Part shown: piece after piece, positions 6,831 through 14,960 of the stretch
How positions within the stretch are numbered: the first letter of the stretch is position 1
How the letters are laid out: every line of letters begins with the position of its first letter
Assembly (NCBI GenBank): GCA_937952235.1
Contig: CALFZM010000307.1
Location: 1 to 25,972 of the forward strand
DNA: 25,972 bases
Reading direction: 5' to 3'
Source of the DNA: an uncultured Opitutia bacterium
Lineage (GTDB): Bacteria > Verrucomicrobiota > Verrucomicrobiia > Opitutales > Opitutaceae
Program-made: the position numbers and the translations under genes
Notes under the pieces: model-generated
What the model was told of the DNA's origin: nothing
Seen by the model: only the letters and a program-made list of their open reading frames with translations
Database searches by the model: none

Positions 6831-7244
6831 ATGAACCTCATCTCCGGCATCGATATCACCGCGGGAGCGCTCAACGCCCAGAAGACCCGCCTCGATGTGG
6901 TGGCGCAGAACATCGCCAACGCGCAGACCACCCGCGGACCCGACGGCGCGCCGTACCAGCGGCAGGTCGTCTCGTTCGAGTCCGAGCTCGTGCGTCGCGC
7001 CGGCGGCTCGAACCTCCAATCCGTGAAGGGCGGCGGCATCGCCGCCGATCGCAGCCCCGGCCAGCAGGTGTACAACCCGCAGCACCCGGACGCGGGACCG
7101 GACGGCATCGTCACGATGCCCAATGTCAATCTGGCCTTCGAAATGGTCGACCTGATCACCGCCTCCCGGGCTTACGAGGCGAACCTCTCCGTGGTGAAAA
7201 ACGCCCGGCAGATGGCGCTGAAGACCCTCCAGATCGGCCGTTGA
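6831..7244 (+). CDS. flgC: Flagellar proximal rod protein FlgC
   Basis: The 137-aa FlgC is a proximal rod subunit exported through the flagellar apparatus. It shows the N-terminal rod/hook motif (QKTRLDVVAQNIANAQTT, about residues 17-34), the internal GGGIAADRSPGQQVYNP segment followed by DGIVTMPNVNL, and the C-terminal ASRAYEANLSVVKNARQMA helix shared by axial proteins. Length is typical. It lies 34 bp after flgB and 14 bp before fliE, in the standard flgB-flgC-fliE order. No Shine-Dalgarno sequence is visible before the ATG. Confidence 0.97.
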   Translation: MNLISGIDITAGALNAQKTRLDVVAQNIANAQTTRGPDGAPYQRQVVSFESELVRRAGGSNLQSVKGGGIAADRSPGQQVYNPQHPDAGPDGIVTMPNVNLAFEMVDLITASRAYEANLSVVKNARQMALKTLQIGR

Positions 7245-7258
7245 GCTGAACCATCGCC

Positions 7259-7591
7259 ATGTCGCCCCTCGGTGCCGTCACTCCTTTCAATCCCGCCGCG
7301 CTCGCCCGCCCGGACGCGCTGCCGCCGAAGATCAGCCTGCCGCCGCTGCCGGGGAACATCGCGGCGCCCCAGGAAGGGTTCGGCAACCTGCTCGACGGCC
7401 TCGTCTCCAGCGTGGAGGCAAAGCGCTCCGCCGCCCAGGCCGAGACCCGCAAGGTCCTGCTCGGCGATTCCGACCAGTTGCACCAGAGCGTCATCGCGAT
7501 GCAGGAGGCCTCGGTGGCCTTCACGTTGATGGTCGAGGTGCGAAACAAGCTCGTGGAATCGTACCAGGAACTGATGCGCATGCAGGTGTAA
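7259..7591 (+). CDS. fliE: Flagellar hook-basal body protein FliE
   Basis: The 110-aa FliE links the MS ring to the rod and is an early export substrate. Recognisable parts are GFGNLLDGLVSSVEAKRSAAQAE in the middle and the C-terminal conserved run with MQEASVAFTLMVEVRNKLVESYQE (about residues 80-104), which contains the family's Arg-Asn-Lys-Leu core. The position between flgC and fliF is canonical. The N-terminal 35 residues are Pro/Ala-rich and variable. The ATG at 7259 is 14 bp after flgC. Confidence 0.95.
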   Translation: MSPLGAVTPFNPAALARPDALPPKISLPPLPGNIAAPQEGFGNLLDGLVSSVEAKRSAAQAETRKVLLGDSDQLHQSVIAMQEASVAFTLMVEVRNKLVESYQELMRMQV

Positions 7592-7633
7592 GCCCAATCC
7601 TCGCCGCGCCGATCCCACCGCTCACTTTTTTAG

Positions 7634-9259
7634 ATGAAGAACTTTTCGCAGTCGCTCGTCGACCTCTGGAAGCAGCTCGGACTCAACCAGCGCGTGTCGC
7701 TCATCGTGGCGGCCCTCGCGGTCGCCGGCGGTCTGGTCGGCGTCGTGCTCTGGTCGCAGCGCCCCGACTACCAGTTGCTCTACGGCCGCATGGGAGAGAA
7801 GGACGCGGCGGCCGTCATCAGCCATCTGCAGTCGCAGAACATCCCGCACCAGGTCACGGCGGGCGGCAGCGCGGTCCAGGTGCCCGGCAAGCTCGTGCAC
7901 AAGATCCGCATGGATCTCGCCGGGAAGGGCATCCCCAGCGGCGACGGCGTCGGCTTCGAGATCTTCGACAAGGGACAGTTCGGCCTGTCCGACTTCGTGC
8001 AGCGCACCAATTACCTCCGGGCCATCCAGGGCGAACTCGCCCGCACGATCGCACAACTGCACGGGGTCCGCGGCGCCCGGGTCATGGTCGTGCAGCCGGA
8101 AAACCGGCTGCTCCTCACCGAGCAGGGCGTCAAGTCCACCGCGTCGGTGTTCGTCGACGTCGGCGGGGGCCGGCTCGAGCTCGACCAGGTGAACGCCATC
8201 CGCCACCTCGTCGCCAACGCCGTGCAGGGACTCAGCGCCGACCAGGTCGCCGTCATCGACAATCGCGGCCGCACGCTGTCCGAGGAACTGAAGCAGGATC
8301 CGGCCCTCGGCACCGCGTCGTCGCAGATCCGTTACCGGCAGCAGGTGGAGGACTATCTCTCCCGGAAGGTCGAATCCATGCTCGCGGCCGTCATCGGCCC
8401 GGGCAACGCCATCGTCCGCGTCTCGGCGGAGATCGAGACCGAAGCGACCACGCAGGTTTCCGAGAAATACGATCCGGAAGGGCAGGTCGTGCGCACGCAG
8501 ACGCAGACCGATGACGTGACGAATTCGACGGAGACGCGCTCCGGCGGCGGCGCCACGGGCGTCAGCGCCAACGTGCCGGAGAAGTCCGCCGGCGCCACCG
8601 CCGACGCAGCCCGTCCGGTTTCGACTTCCGAGCAGCAGCGCAAGAATCGCTCGACCACCTACGAGATCAATCGCACCACGACCAATGTCACCCGCAACCC
8701 CGGGGCGGTGAAGCAGGTCACCGCCGCGGTCTTCGTCGCCGCGCGGTCCGTGCCGGCCCCGGCGCCCGCCGCGGGCGCGCCGCCCGCGGCGCCCCAGGTG
8801 CAGAAGCGCACCCCGCAGGAACTCGATGCGCTCCGGCAGATCGTGGTCAACGCCCTCGGCCTCAAGGCCGCGCCCGGCCAGTCGCTGGAGAGCCTGGTCT
8901 CGCTGCAGGAGACGGAATTCTCCGCGTCCACGCAGCAGGTCCGCGACCTCGAGGTCGCCCAGGCGGCCCAGCCGTCGTGGCCCGCATACGTCGAACTCGC
9001 GAGCCGCTGGGTGGCGGTGGCCGGCGCCGCGCTGGTGCTCTTCGTCTTCTGGCGGATGCTGCAGCGGGAGAAGCCCGAGGTGGTGCCCATCGAGGCGATC
9101 ACGGTCGCGGCGGATACCGCCTCGCGCAACCTGCCCGCGGCCGGCGCGGTCACCCCGGAGATCCTGAACGAACTCATCCGGCAGAAGCCGGCCAACATCG
9201 GCGTCGCGCTCCGTGAGTGGGTCGCCGCCGGCAGCCAGCAGCCCGCGGGCAAGAATTGA
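7634..9259 (+). CDS. fliF: Flagellar MS-ring protein FliF
   Basis: The 541-aa FliF forms the MS ring in the inner membrane, the base on which the rod, C ring and export gate assemble. A first membrane segment lies at about 20-40 and a second at about 453-475. The ring-building domains with YQLLYGRMGEKDAAAV and the VRGARVMVVQPENRLL stretch lie between them. A Thr/Ser/Ala-rich region (about 290-340) precedes the second half, including a Pro/Ala linker near 375-392. The cytoplasmic tail that binds FliG ends the protein. Length is normal. No ribosome-binding site is visible; a T-run precedes the ATG at 7634. Confidence 0.97.
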   Translation: MKNFSQSLVDLWKQLGLNQRVSLIVAALAVAGGLVGVVLWSQRPDYQLLYGRMGEKDAAAVISHLQSQNIPHQVTAGGSAVQVPGKLVHKIRMDLAGKGIPSGDGVGFEIFDKGQFGLSDFVQRTNYLRAIQGELARTIAQLHGVRGARVMVVQPENRLLLTEQGVKSTASVFVDVGGGRLELDQVNAIRHLVANAVQGLSADQVAVIDNRGRTLSEELKQDPALGTASSQIRYRQQVEDYLSRKVESMLAAVIGPGNAIVRVSAEIETEATTQVSEKYDPEGQVVRTQTQTDDVTNSTETRSGGGATGVSANVPEKSAGATADAARPVSTSEQQRKNRSTTYEINRTTTNVTRNPGAVKQVTAAVFVAARSVPAPAPAAGAPPAAPQVQKRTPQELDALRQIVVNALGLKAAPGQSLESLVSLQETEFSASTQQVRDLEVAQAAQPSWPAYVELASRWVAVAGAALVLFVFWRMLQREKPEVVPIEAITVAADTASRNLPAAGAVTPEILNELIRQKPANIGVALREWVAAGSQQPAGKN

Positions 9260-9270
9260 GGGCCGGCACC

Positions 9271-10299
9271 ATGGCGATGACCGAACTCGACTACGGGAAG
9301 CTGACGCGCCAGCAGAAGCTGGCGCTCTTCCTGATCATCATCGGCCCCGATGCCGCGGCCGAGATGCTGCGGCAGTTCGAAGACACCGAGATCGAGCTCA
9401 TCTGCCGGGAAATGTCGGCGTTTTCCGTCGTGCCGTCGGAGGTGCAGCGGCTCGCGCTCGATGAATTCGCCCCGCTCGTCATGCGCAGCGTGGGTTCCGC
9501 GCTGGGCGGCCTCGGCTACGCGCAGAAGACGCTCGAGATCGCCAAGGGCGACCACAAGGCCTCGACCATCGTCGGCCGCATCGGCGGGGCCGTCGGCAAC
9601 TCGGTCGACGTGATCAAGGAGATCTCCGAGATGGAGCCGCGGCAGATCTTCAACCTGATCAAGCTCGAGCAGCCGCAGACGATCGCGTTCCTGCTCTCGT
9701 ACATCGACACCCAGAAGTCCGCCGGCGTGTTCGCGCTGCTCGAGCCGGAACTGCGCGAGGACGTGATCGAGCGGCTCGGCACGATCGAGAGCACCTCGCT
9801 CGATCTTGTCGGCAAGATCGTGCGCAGCCTTGGCAAGCATTTCGACAGCAAGGTGCGGCCGGCTTTCCACCATTCCGGTGGCGTGCGTGCCGTCGCCGAC
9901 CTGATGAACCGCCTCGACAAGGAGATGAGCAAGAACCTGCTCGCCCGGATGGAGGAGCGCAACGCCACCCTGACGGCGGCGGTGCGGAAGAAGCTGTTCA
10001 GCTTCGAGGATCTCATCCGCCTGCAGCCGGCGGACCTCCAGCGCGTGCTGCGCGAGGTCGATTCCTCGAATCTCGCCGTCGCGATGAAGTCGGCCAGCGA
10101 GACCCTCCGCGACCGCATCTACGGATCGATCTCCAAGCGGGCCGCCGAAGGCCTGAAGGAGGAGATCGAAATGCTCGGCCCCGTGCGGCTCAAGGACGTC
10201 GACGTCGCCCAGGAGGCGATCATCGCCGTCGTCCGCCGCCTCGAGGAGGAAGGCCAGATCTCCCTGGAGGTCGAGGGCGCGGCCAGCACCGTCAGCTAA
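9271..10299 (+). CDS. fliG: Flagellar motor switch protein FliG
   Basis: The 342-aa FliG binds FliF and FliM and carries the torque-generating residues that face the stator. The N-terminal FliF-binding domain (KLALFLIIIGPDAAAEML) is clear. The middle-domain signature reads EQPQTIA at 133-139, with Gln in place of the usual His of EHPQ. The C-terminal domain has ADLQRVLREVDSSNLAVAMK and the charged torque helix region ending KDVDVAQEAIIAVVRRLEEEG. ATG 9271 and ATG 9277 are both possible; 9271 is annotated. It begins 11 bp after fliF. Confidence 0.96.
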   Translation: MAMTELDYGKLTRQQKLALFLIIIGPDAAAEMLRQFEDTEIELICREMSAFSVVPSEVQRLALDEFAPLVMRSVGSALGGLGYAQKTLEIAKGDHKASTIVGRIGGAVGNSVDVIKEISEMEPRQIFNLIKLEQPQTIAFLLSYIDTQKSAGVFALLEPELREDVIERLGTIESTSLDLVGKIVRSLGKHFDSKVRPAFHHSGGVRAVADLMNRLDKEMSKNLLARMEERNATLTAAVRKKLFSFEDLIRLQPADLQRVLREVDSSNLAVAMKSASETLRDRIYGSISKRAAEGLKEEIEMLGPVRLKDVDVAQEAIIAVVRRLEEEGQISLEVEGAASTVS

Positions 10300-10314
10300 A
10301 TTTCCGCTTCACCC

Positions 10315-10893
10315 GTGGCCTTCGCCAAACTCATCGCCTTCGACCGTCCGCTCACCGGTGTCTCCGCCCCGGGCATGCTGCGCCGGAGTTATTCCGACGC
10401 CGAAATCGCCGCCCGCGAAGACGCGGCCTATCAGCGCGGCGTGGACGGCGCGCGAGCGCTGGCCGACCAGCAGATGGTCGAGGTTCGCGCCGACCTCGAG
10501 GACCTGGCTGGCGGACTCTTCCAGCGGCTTGGGGCGATGGAGCCGGCGCTGCTCTCCCAGTTGCGCGACACGCTGCCGGGGCTGGCGGTCGAAATCGCGC
10601 GGCGGCTCCTGGCCGGCTACGAGCCGCCCGCCGAAGTCGTGGCGCGCATCTGCGAAGAGGCGTTGAACGAAATTTTTCCCGAGCGCGAAAACCTGGAGCT
10701 TGCCCTGTCCGTGCGCGACGCCGCCCTGATCGAGAAACTCAGCCCCGCCTGGCTGCAGCGCTACCCGGGGCTGCGCATCCGCCCGGAACCGGGGCTGGCG
10801 CCGGGAGACTGCCAGGTCCGGAGCCGGTTCGGACTCACCGACGCGCGCCTCGCGACCAAGCTCGGCGCCCTGGAACACTCGCTCGCCTCATGA
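10315..10893 (+). CDS. fliH: Flagellar export regulator FliH
   Basis: The 192-aa protein occupies the fliH position and has the expected character. It has a helical, Ala/Glu-rich N-terminal half (about residues 35-75) and a C-terminal V-ATPase E-subunit-like half containing the LPGLAVEIARRLLAGYEP region. FliH holds the export ATPase FliI at the C ring and inhibits it until docking. The start is a GTG at 10315, 15 bp after fliG; no ATG gives an equally complete protein. Its stop overlaps the fliI start by 4 nt (ATGA), so translation is coupled. FliH is poorly conserved, so the assignment leans on gene order. Confidence 0.85.
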   Translation: MAFAKLIAFDRPLTGVSAPGMLRRSYSDAEIAAREDAAYQRGVDGARALADQQMVEVRADLEDLAGGLFQRLGAMEPALLSQLRDTLPGLAVEIARRLLAGYEPPAEVVARICEEALNEIFPERENLELALSVRDAALIEKLSPAWLQRYPGLRIRPEPGLAPGDCQVRSRFGLTDARLATKLGALEHSLAS

Positions 10894-12215
10894 CCTCGTC
10901 TCCCGTCGCCCCGTTGATCGACGTCCTGCGTTCGCAGGTCCGGCACGTGCCGGCGGTGCAGCGCGTGGGCACGGTCACGGGCGTGCAGGGCCTGATCATC
11001 GAGTCGGACGGCCCGAACGTCGGGCTCGGCGACCTGTGCGAGGTGCGTTCGTCGCGCGACGATTTCAACGTGCGGGCGGAGGTCGTCGGCTTCCGCGAGC
11101 ACCGCGTGCTGCTCATGCCGCTCGGCGACACGACCGGCCTGCACGTCGGCTGCGAAGTGGCGGCGAGCGACCGGCCTCCGCTGCCGCGCACGGGACCCGA
11201 GATGCTGGGCCGCGTGCTCGATGCGCTGGGGCGCCCCTTCGACGGACTCTCCCTGCTGCCGATCGAGCGTGGCGCGGCCCGCAGCGCGACGCCGCCCCAT
11301 CCGCTGCGGCGCCAGCGGATCAAGGCGCCGTTCGTGACCGGCGTGCGCGCGATTGACGCCTTCATTCCTTGCGGCCGTGGCCAGCGTCTCGGGCTGTTCG
11401 CCGGCTCCGGCGTCGGCAAGTCGACGCTGATGGGCATGATCGCCCGCGCCTCGGAGGCCGACGTCGTCGTCATCGCGCTCGTCGGCGAGCGCGGTCGCGA
11501 GGTGCGCGAGTTCGTCGAGAAGGACCTTGGGCCCGAGGGGATGAAGCGGGCGGTGGTGGTGGTGGCGACCTCCGACACGCCGGCCCCGCTGCGGCTGCGC
11601 GCGGCCTACACGGCGACGTCGATCGCGGAGGCCTGGCGCGACGCCGGCAAGAACGTGCTCTTCATGATGGACTCGGTCACCCGCTTTGCGATGGCGCAGC
11701 GCGAGATCGGCCTGGCCATCGGCGAGCCGCCGGCGACGCGCGGTTACACGCCCTCCGTCTTTGCGTTGCTGCCCCGCCTGCTCGAACGGGCCGGGGCAGG
11801 GGAGCGCGGCGCGATCACGGCGCTGTACACCGTGCTGGTGGAAGGCGACGACATGAACGAGCCCGTGGCGGACGCGGTGCGCGGCATCCTCGACGGCCAC
11901 ATCGTGCTTTCCCGCCAGCTTGCGCACTTCAACCACTATCCGGCGATCGATGTCCTCGAGAGCGTGAGCCGGCTCACCCGGGACGTCTGCGCGCCCGACG
12001 AAGTCGCGCTCGCGGCGCGCGCGCGGGAACACCTCGCGCTGTACCGCCGGAACGAGGATCTCGTCTCCATCGGCGCCTACACGCGCGGTTCCAACGCGGC
12101 GCTCGACCAGGCGATCGCGCTGCATGACCCGCTGCGCGCCTTCCTGCGCCAGGGCACCCAGGAAATGGTGGCCCGCGGCGACACGTTCGCCCACCTCCGC
12201 CGCCTCGTCGGATGA
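10890..12215 (+). CDS. fliI: Flagellum-specific export ATPase FliI
   Basis: The 441-aa FliI is the cytoplasmic hexameric ATPase that energises export of rod, hook and filament proteins. The P-loop AGSGVGKST is at 171-179 and the Walker B strand VLFMMD at 256-261, followed by SVTRFAMAQREIG. EPPATRGYTPSVFALLPRLLER and a C-terminal helical domain that handles substrates complete the family pattern. The N-terminal beta-barrel (about 20-95) is present. It overlaps fliH and fliJ by 4 nt on each side, so the three export-ATPase genes are translationally coupled. Confidence 0.97.
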   Translation: MTSSPVAPLIDVLRSQVRHVPAVQRVGTVTGVQGLIIESDGPNVGLGDLCEVRSSRDDFNVRAEVVGFREHRVLLMPLGDTTGLHVGCEVAASDRPPLPRTGPEMLGRVLDALGRPFDGLSLLPIERGAARSATPPHPLRRQRIKAPFVTGVRAIDAFIPCGRGQRLGLFAGSGVGKSTLMGMIARASEADVVVIALVGERGREVREFVEKDLGPEGMKRAVVVVATSDTPAPLRLRAAYTATSIAEAWRDAGKNVLFMMDSVTRFAMAQREIGLAIGEPPATRGYTPSVFALLPRLLERAGAGERGAITALYTVLVEGDDMNEPVADAVRGILDGHIVLSRQLAHFNHYPAIDVLESVSRLTRDVCAPDEVALAARAREHLALYRRNEDLVSIGAYTRGSNAALDQAIALHDPLRAFLRQGTQEMVARGDTFAHLRRLVG

Positions 12216-12670
12216 AACGCTTTCATTTCAGCCTCCGTCCCGTCTCCGTGCTCCGTGCCCACCGGCAGGCGCTGGCGCGGGAGGCCTTCGCCGCGTCGAT
12301 CCAGGCCTTCAGCAAGGCGGAGGAGGCGCTCGAGCTGCAGCGGTCCCGCGTGGCGCTGTTCGAATCCGCGCTGCAGGCGGGTCGGCGCGAGCGGTTCTCC
12401 CCGGGTCGCGAAGCCGAGGCGCTCGCCGCCTACCGCCAGGAACGCGCCGCCGAGACCGCGGCTGAACGCGAGCTGGCCGGCGCCCGCACGCGGATGGAGC
12501 GCAGGCGGGCGGAATACCTCGAGGCGCACCGGCAGCTCGACGTGCTGCACCGGCTCGAGGACAAGGCCCGCACCGCCCACCGCCACGAGGTCGCCCGCGA
12601 GGAGCAGGCGGCCTTCGACGAATTCGCCGGCCGCCAGCATCACGCCCGCACCCTGCATCCTTCGCCATGA
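12212..12670 (+). CDS. fliJ: Flagellar export protein FliJ
   Basis: The 152-aa, strongly helical and Arg/Glu/Ala-rich protein fits FliJ. FliJ is a coiled-coil rod that inserts into the FliI hexamer like the gamma subunit of F-ATPase and helps chaperone-substrate exchange. Nearly the whole length from residue 5 to 140 reads as two antiparallel helices. The start MKRFHFSLRPVSVLRAH is typical of the family. It overlaps fliI and the next gene by 4 nt each. Assignment depends partly on position because FliJ sequences diverge widely. Confidence 0.87.
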   Translation: MKRFHFSLRPVSVLRAHRQALAREAFAASIQAFSKAEEALELQRSRVALFESALQAGRRERFSPGREAEALAAYRQERAAETAAERELAGARTRMERRRAEYLEAHRQLDVLHRLEDKARTAHRHEVAREEQAAFDEFAGRQHHARTLHPSP

Positions 12671-13290
12671 GCGCCAAGCTGATCAATCCCACCACCGTCA
12701 TCGCCGGCAGCGTCGTCCTGAGCATCGGACTCGGCGCCGCGCTCAGCTGGCGGGTCATGGAGCCGCTGCTCATCAAGGCGGCGCAAGTCCCGCCCCCGAA
12801 GCATTCGCCCGCGCAGGCGACGGAGCTGCGGGCCAAGGGATGGGATTTCTGGACGATCGAGATCGAGAACCTCTCCCACGAGCTGAAGGAGGAGAAGGAG
12901 CGGCTCAAGCTGCAGGCCGAGAAGCTCGACCAGCGGGCGGCGCGCATCACCTCGGAGGAAAAGGAGTTTTCCAAACTGCGCGCCGAGCTCGAGACGATGC
13001 GCCAGCAGATCGCCGACCGGATGGTCGAGATCAAGGCCGACGAGGTGAAGAACATCAAAACCCTCGCGCAGACCTACACGACGCTCACGCCCAAGGGCGC
13101 GGCGGCGATCCTGCGGGAAATGGACGAGACCACGGCGGTCAAGATCCTCGCGGTGATGAAGCCCGACGTGGTCGGTCCGATTTTCGAGGAGATGAGCCGC
13201 GACACCGCGGCGGATTCGCCTCTGGCCAAACGTGCGGCCTCGCTCTCGGAGCGGCTGCGCCTGATGAAGGCAACCAAGCCGGGCGCCTGA
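12667..13290 (+). CDS. MotE-like flagellar protein
   Basis: The 207-aa protein has one N-terminal membrane segment (about 9-27), a long coiled coil (about 67-130) and a C-terminal domain at about 130-178. That domain (TYTTLTPKGAAAILREM, then TAVKILAVMKPDVVGPIFEEM) resembles the MgtE N-domain-like fold of MotE. MotE proteins act as periplasmic chaperones or stabilisers of the stator protein MotC, or as stator-associated factors, in some bacteria. It is coupled to fliJ by a 4-nt overlap and followed by fliK, a place where such genes are common. No motA or motB is in this window. The precise role in this lineage is uncertain. Confidence 0.7.
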   Translation: MSAKLINPTTVIAGSVVLSIGLGAALSWRVMEPLLIKAAQVPPPKHSPAQATELRAKGWDFWTIEIENLSHELKEEKERLKLQAEKLDQRAARITSEEKEFSKLRAELETMRQQIADRMVEIKADEVKNIKTLAQTYTTLTPKGAAAILREMDETTAVKILAVMKPDVVGPIFEEMSRDTAADSPLAKRAASLSERLRLMKATKPGA

Positions 13291-13310
13291 AACGCAATTC
13301 ACTCCAGACC

Positions 13311-13331
13311 CCGCGTCACGGATCGACGCGG
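13311..13331 (+). other. Perfect 7-bp hairpin between motE-like gene and fliK
   Basis: CCGCGTC (13311-13317) and GACGCGG (13325-13331) form a 7-bp stem with a 7-nt loop in the 66-bp gap before fliK. No T-run follows, so it may be an RNA processing or stability element rather than a terminator, or chance. Confidence 0.3.
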
Positions 13332-13356
13332 TACCAGCCAAGGACGGTGCCATGAC

Positions 13357-14955
13357 ATGCTACCATCCCAATCCTCCCTTTCGACCGACACCAGCCTGCT
13401 GCCGTTCTCCGGCAGCGGCGGACCCTCCGCGGGCGCCCGCGGCCCGGGCGATGCCGACGCCGACGCCGACTTCGACGCCCTGTTCGCGGACCTGAGTCCC
13501 GCGCCCTCCCCGGAGGAAGGCACGCCGGCCGCCGATCCGGGCGCGCTGCTGACTTCGATCCTCACGCTGCCCGTGGAGCCGCCCCCGGTAGTGGCTGTTC
13601 CGACACCGGACCCCGCCCTGCTTTCGAGCGCGGCGCCCGCGACGCCGCGTGAAGCCAGCGGGGACGACACCGAAGGCGAGGGGGCGGATACCTCGACGCC
13701 ACTCGCGGTGGGATCCGGCCACTCCTGGCTGGGCAGCAGCCACGGTCGTGCCGCCGCGGCCGAGACGCCGCCGGCAAGTGCGGCGTCCAGCACTTCGGTC
13801 GGTAGCTCGTCGCGGACTGCGGACAGCGCCGGGCCGACGGCCCCGTTGCCGTGGTCGTCCGCCGCGCCGGTGTCGCCTCGTCCCGGCACCTGGGAGCAGA
13901 TGCAGACGATGCCCGTGGAAGGCGCCACCGATCCGGCGACCCTCCAGGCCACGACCGGCGCGGGCCTGACCCCGCCGACCCTTTCACCCGCGATTCCCGG
14001 TGCACGCGTGGCCGGCGAACCGCGCGGCAGCGAAGCGTCCGAGGACAGTGCGGCGGACGAGAATGCGGTCGGGGAGGGCGACGTTTCGCTGCTGCCGGTC
14101 GCATCGACGCCTGATGTCGCGACGACCAGCCTGAAGGACCGGCGGTCAGCGCGGGCACACGGCCAGGTGCCCCTACATGACGGGGGCAATCCGCTCCGGG
14201 AAAAATTTGCCGAGCCCGCTCGGAACGATTTCGCAGCGGTGCCGGCCAGCGGAGGTAGGGACCGATTTAATGCCATACTAGGCATTGAAAAGCAGGAGGT
14301 TGTGACAACGTCGCGAGCTCTTGGCACCGACGGTGCTAAACCTGAGTTCGCCATGCCTTCAACCGCCTTCCCGCCCCCTTCGCCGCACCTGGTCGCCGAC
14401 CTCTCTGTCCGCCTGGGAGCCGCGTTGCCGGCGTCACCGGAGGTGGCGGCGACGACGGAGACGCCCGACGTGTTTCGCACGGCGCACGAGGCGGTCGAAG
14501 TGGTGCTTCATGCCGTGGAGCACGTGGCCTCCCGCGAGCAGAGTTCGGTGCAGCTCAAGCTTTCCGTCGCGGGCGAGGAACTCGCGGTGCGCGTTGAGTT
14601 GCGCGCCGACGAGGTGCGAACCACTTTCCGCACCGACTCCTCCGAGCTGCGCGCCGCGCTCGCGCACGAATGGCAGCAGGTCGCCTCCGGGACCGTGCCC
14701 GTCGAGCGTCCGGTGCGGGTGGCGCCGGCGAGCTTCGTTGCCGCCGCGGAGCAGTCCGCCCTCAACGCCTCCGCCGGCGACACCTCCTCCCGCGAGCGCC
14801 ACGCCGGTCGCCGGCGCAGCGACGACGAGCAGATCGTGACCGGCTGGCGGAGCCGCCCGGCTCCGACGATCGCCTCGCTGCCGCACGCCGCGGCGATCGC
14901 CATCCCTTCCTCCGCCCGCTCGGGCGGCTCCCACCGGCTGCACACCCTCGCCTGA
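13357..14955 (+). CDS. fliK: Flagellar hook-length control protein FliK
   Basis: The 532-aa protein fits FliK, the secreted ruler that sets hook length and flips export specificity through FlhB. About 380 N-terminal residues are low-complexity, rich in Ala, Ser, Pro, Thr and Asp/Glu, as expected for the ruler part. The C-terminal domain (about 395-440) shows the FliK pattern of alternating hydrophobic strands, for example VQLKLSVAGEELAVRVEL, before a Ser/Arg-rich tail. It directly precedes flgD and flgE, its usual partners. The ATG at 13357 is the best start. Bases about 14261-14350 are only about 51% G+C (46 of 90 by my count) and contain a sigma-54-like promoter plus inverted repeats. An in-frame ATG at 14353 would give a 200-aa C-terminal form starting at Met333. 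Confidence 0.85.
   Translation: MLPSQSSLSTDTSLLPFSGSGGPSAGARGPGDADADADFDALFADLSPAPSPEEGTPAADPGALLTSILTLPVEPPPVVAVPTPDPALLSSAAPATPREASGDDTEGEGADTSTPLAVGSGHSWLGSSHGRAAAAETPPASAASSTSVGSSSRTADSAGPTAPLPWSSAAPVSPRPGTWEQMQTMPVEGATDPATLQATTGAGLTPPTLSPAIPGARVAGEPRGSEASEDSAADENAVGEGDVSLLPVASTPDVATTSLKDRRSARAHGQVPLHDGGNPLREKFAEPARNDFAAVPASGGRDRFNAILGIEKQEVVTTSRALGTDGAKPEFAMPSTAFPPPSPHLVADLSVRLGAALPASPEVAATTETPDVFRTAHEAVEVVLHAVEHVASREQSSVQLKLSVAGEELAVRVELRADEVRTTFRTDSSELRAALAHEWQQVASGTVPVERPVRVAPASFVAAAEQSALNASAGDTSSRERHAGRRRSDDEQIVTGWRSRPAPTIASLPHAAAIAIPSSARSGGSHRLHTLA
14269..14286. promoter_or_regulatory. Inverted repeat upstream of the internal fliK promoter
   Basis: AATGCC (14269-14274) and GGCATT (14281-14286) flank a 6-nt spacer. 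The centre lies about 45 bp upstream of the -24 GG of the internal sigma-54-like element, the same spacing as the flgB palindrome. A second small palindrome, GTTGT-G-ACAAC, lies at 14299-14309. Both are inside fliK coding sequence. They are candidate activator sites; no protein is assigned. Confidence 0.35.
14321..14337 (+). promoter_or_regulatory. Sigma-54-like promoter inside fliK
   Basis: TTGGCACCGACGGTGCT matches the flhB promoter at 15 of 17 positions. It keeps the invariant GG (14323-14324) and GC (14335-14336) at the correct spacing; the only consensus departure is GTGC for TTGC. Predicted transcription start is near 14348, 5 nt before the in-frame ATG at 14353. It could make a short FliK C-terminal protein, or supply extra transcript for flgD, flgE and the genes after them. 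Confidence 0.55.
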
Positions 14956-14960
14956 CCGCC

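Noticed and set aside
8590..8830. Ala/Pro/Thr-rich low-complexity stretches in fliF as a possible repeat or insertion
   Set aside because: Variable linkers are normal in FliF, and base composition does not change there.
13336..13352. Minus-strand TGGCAC-N5-TTGGC resembling a sigma-54 site near the fliK start
   Set aside because: The -12 element reads GG rather than the required GC, and it points away from fliK with no gene to serve.
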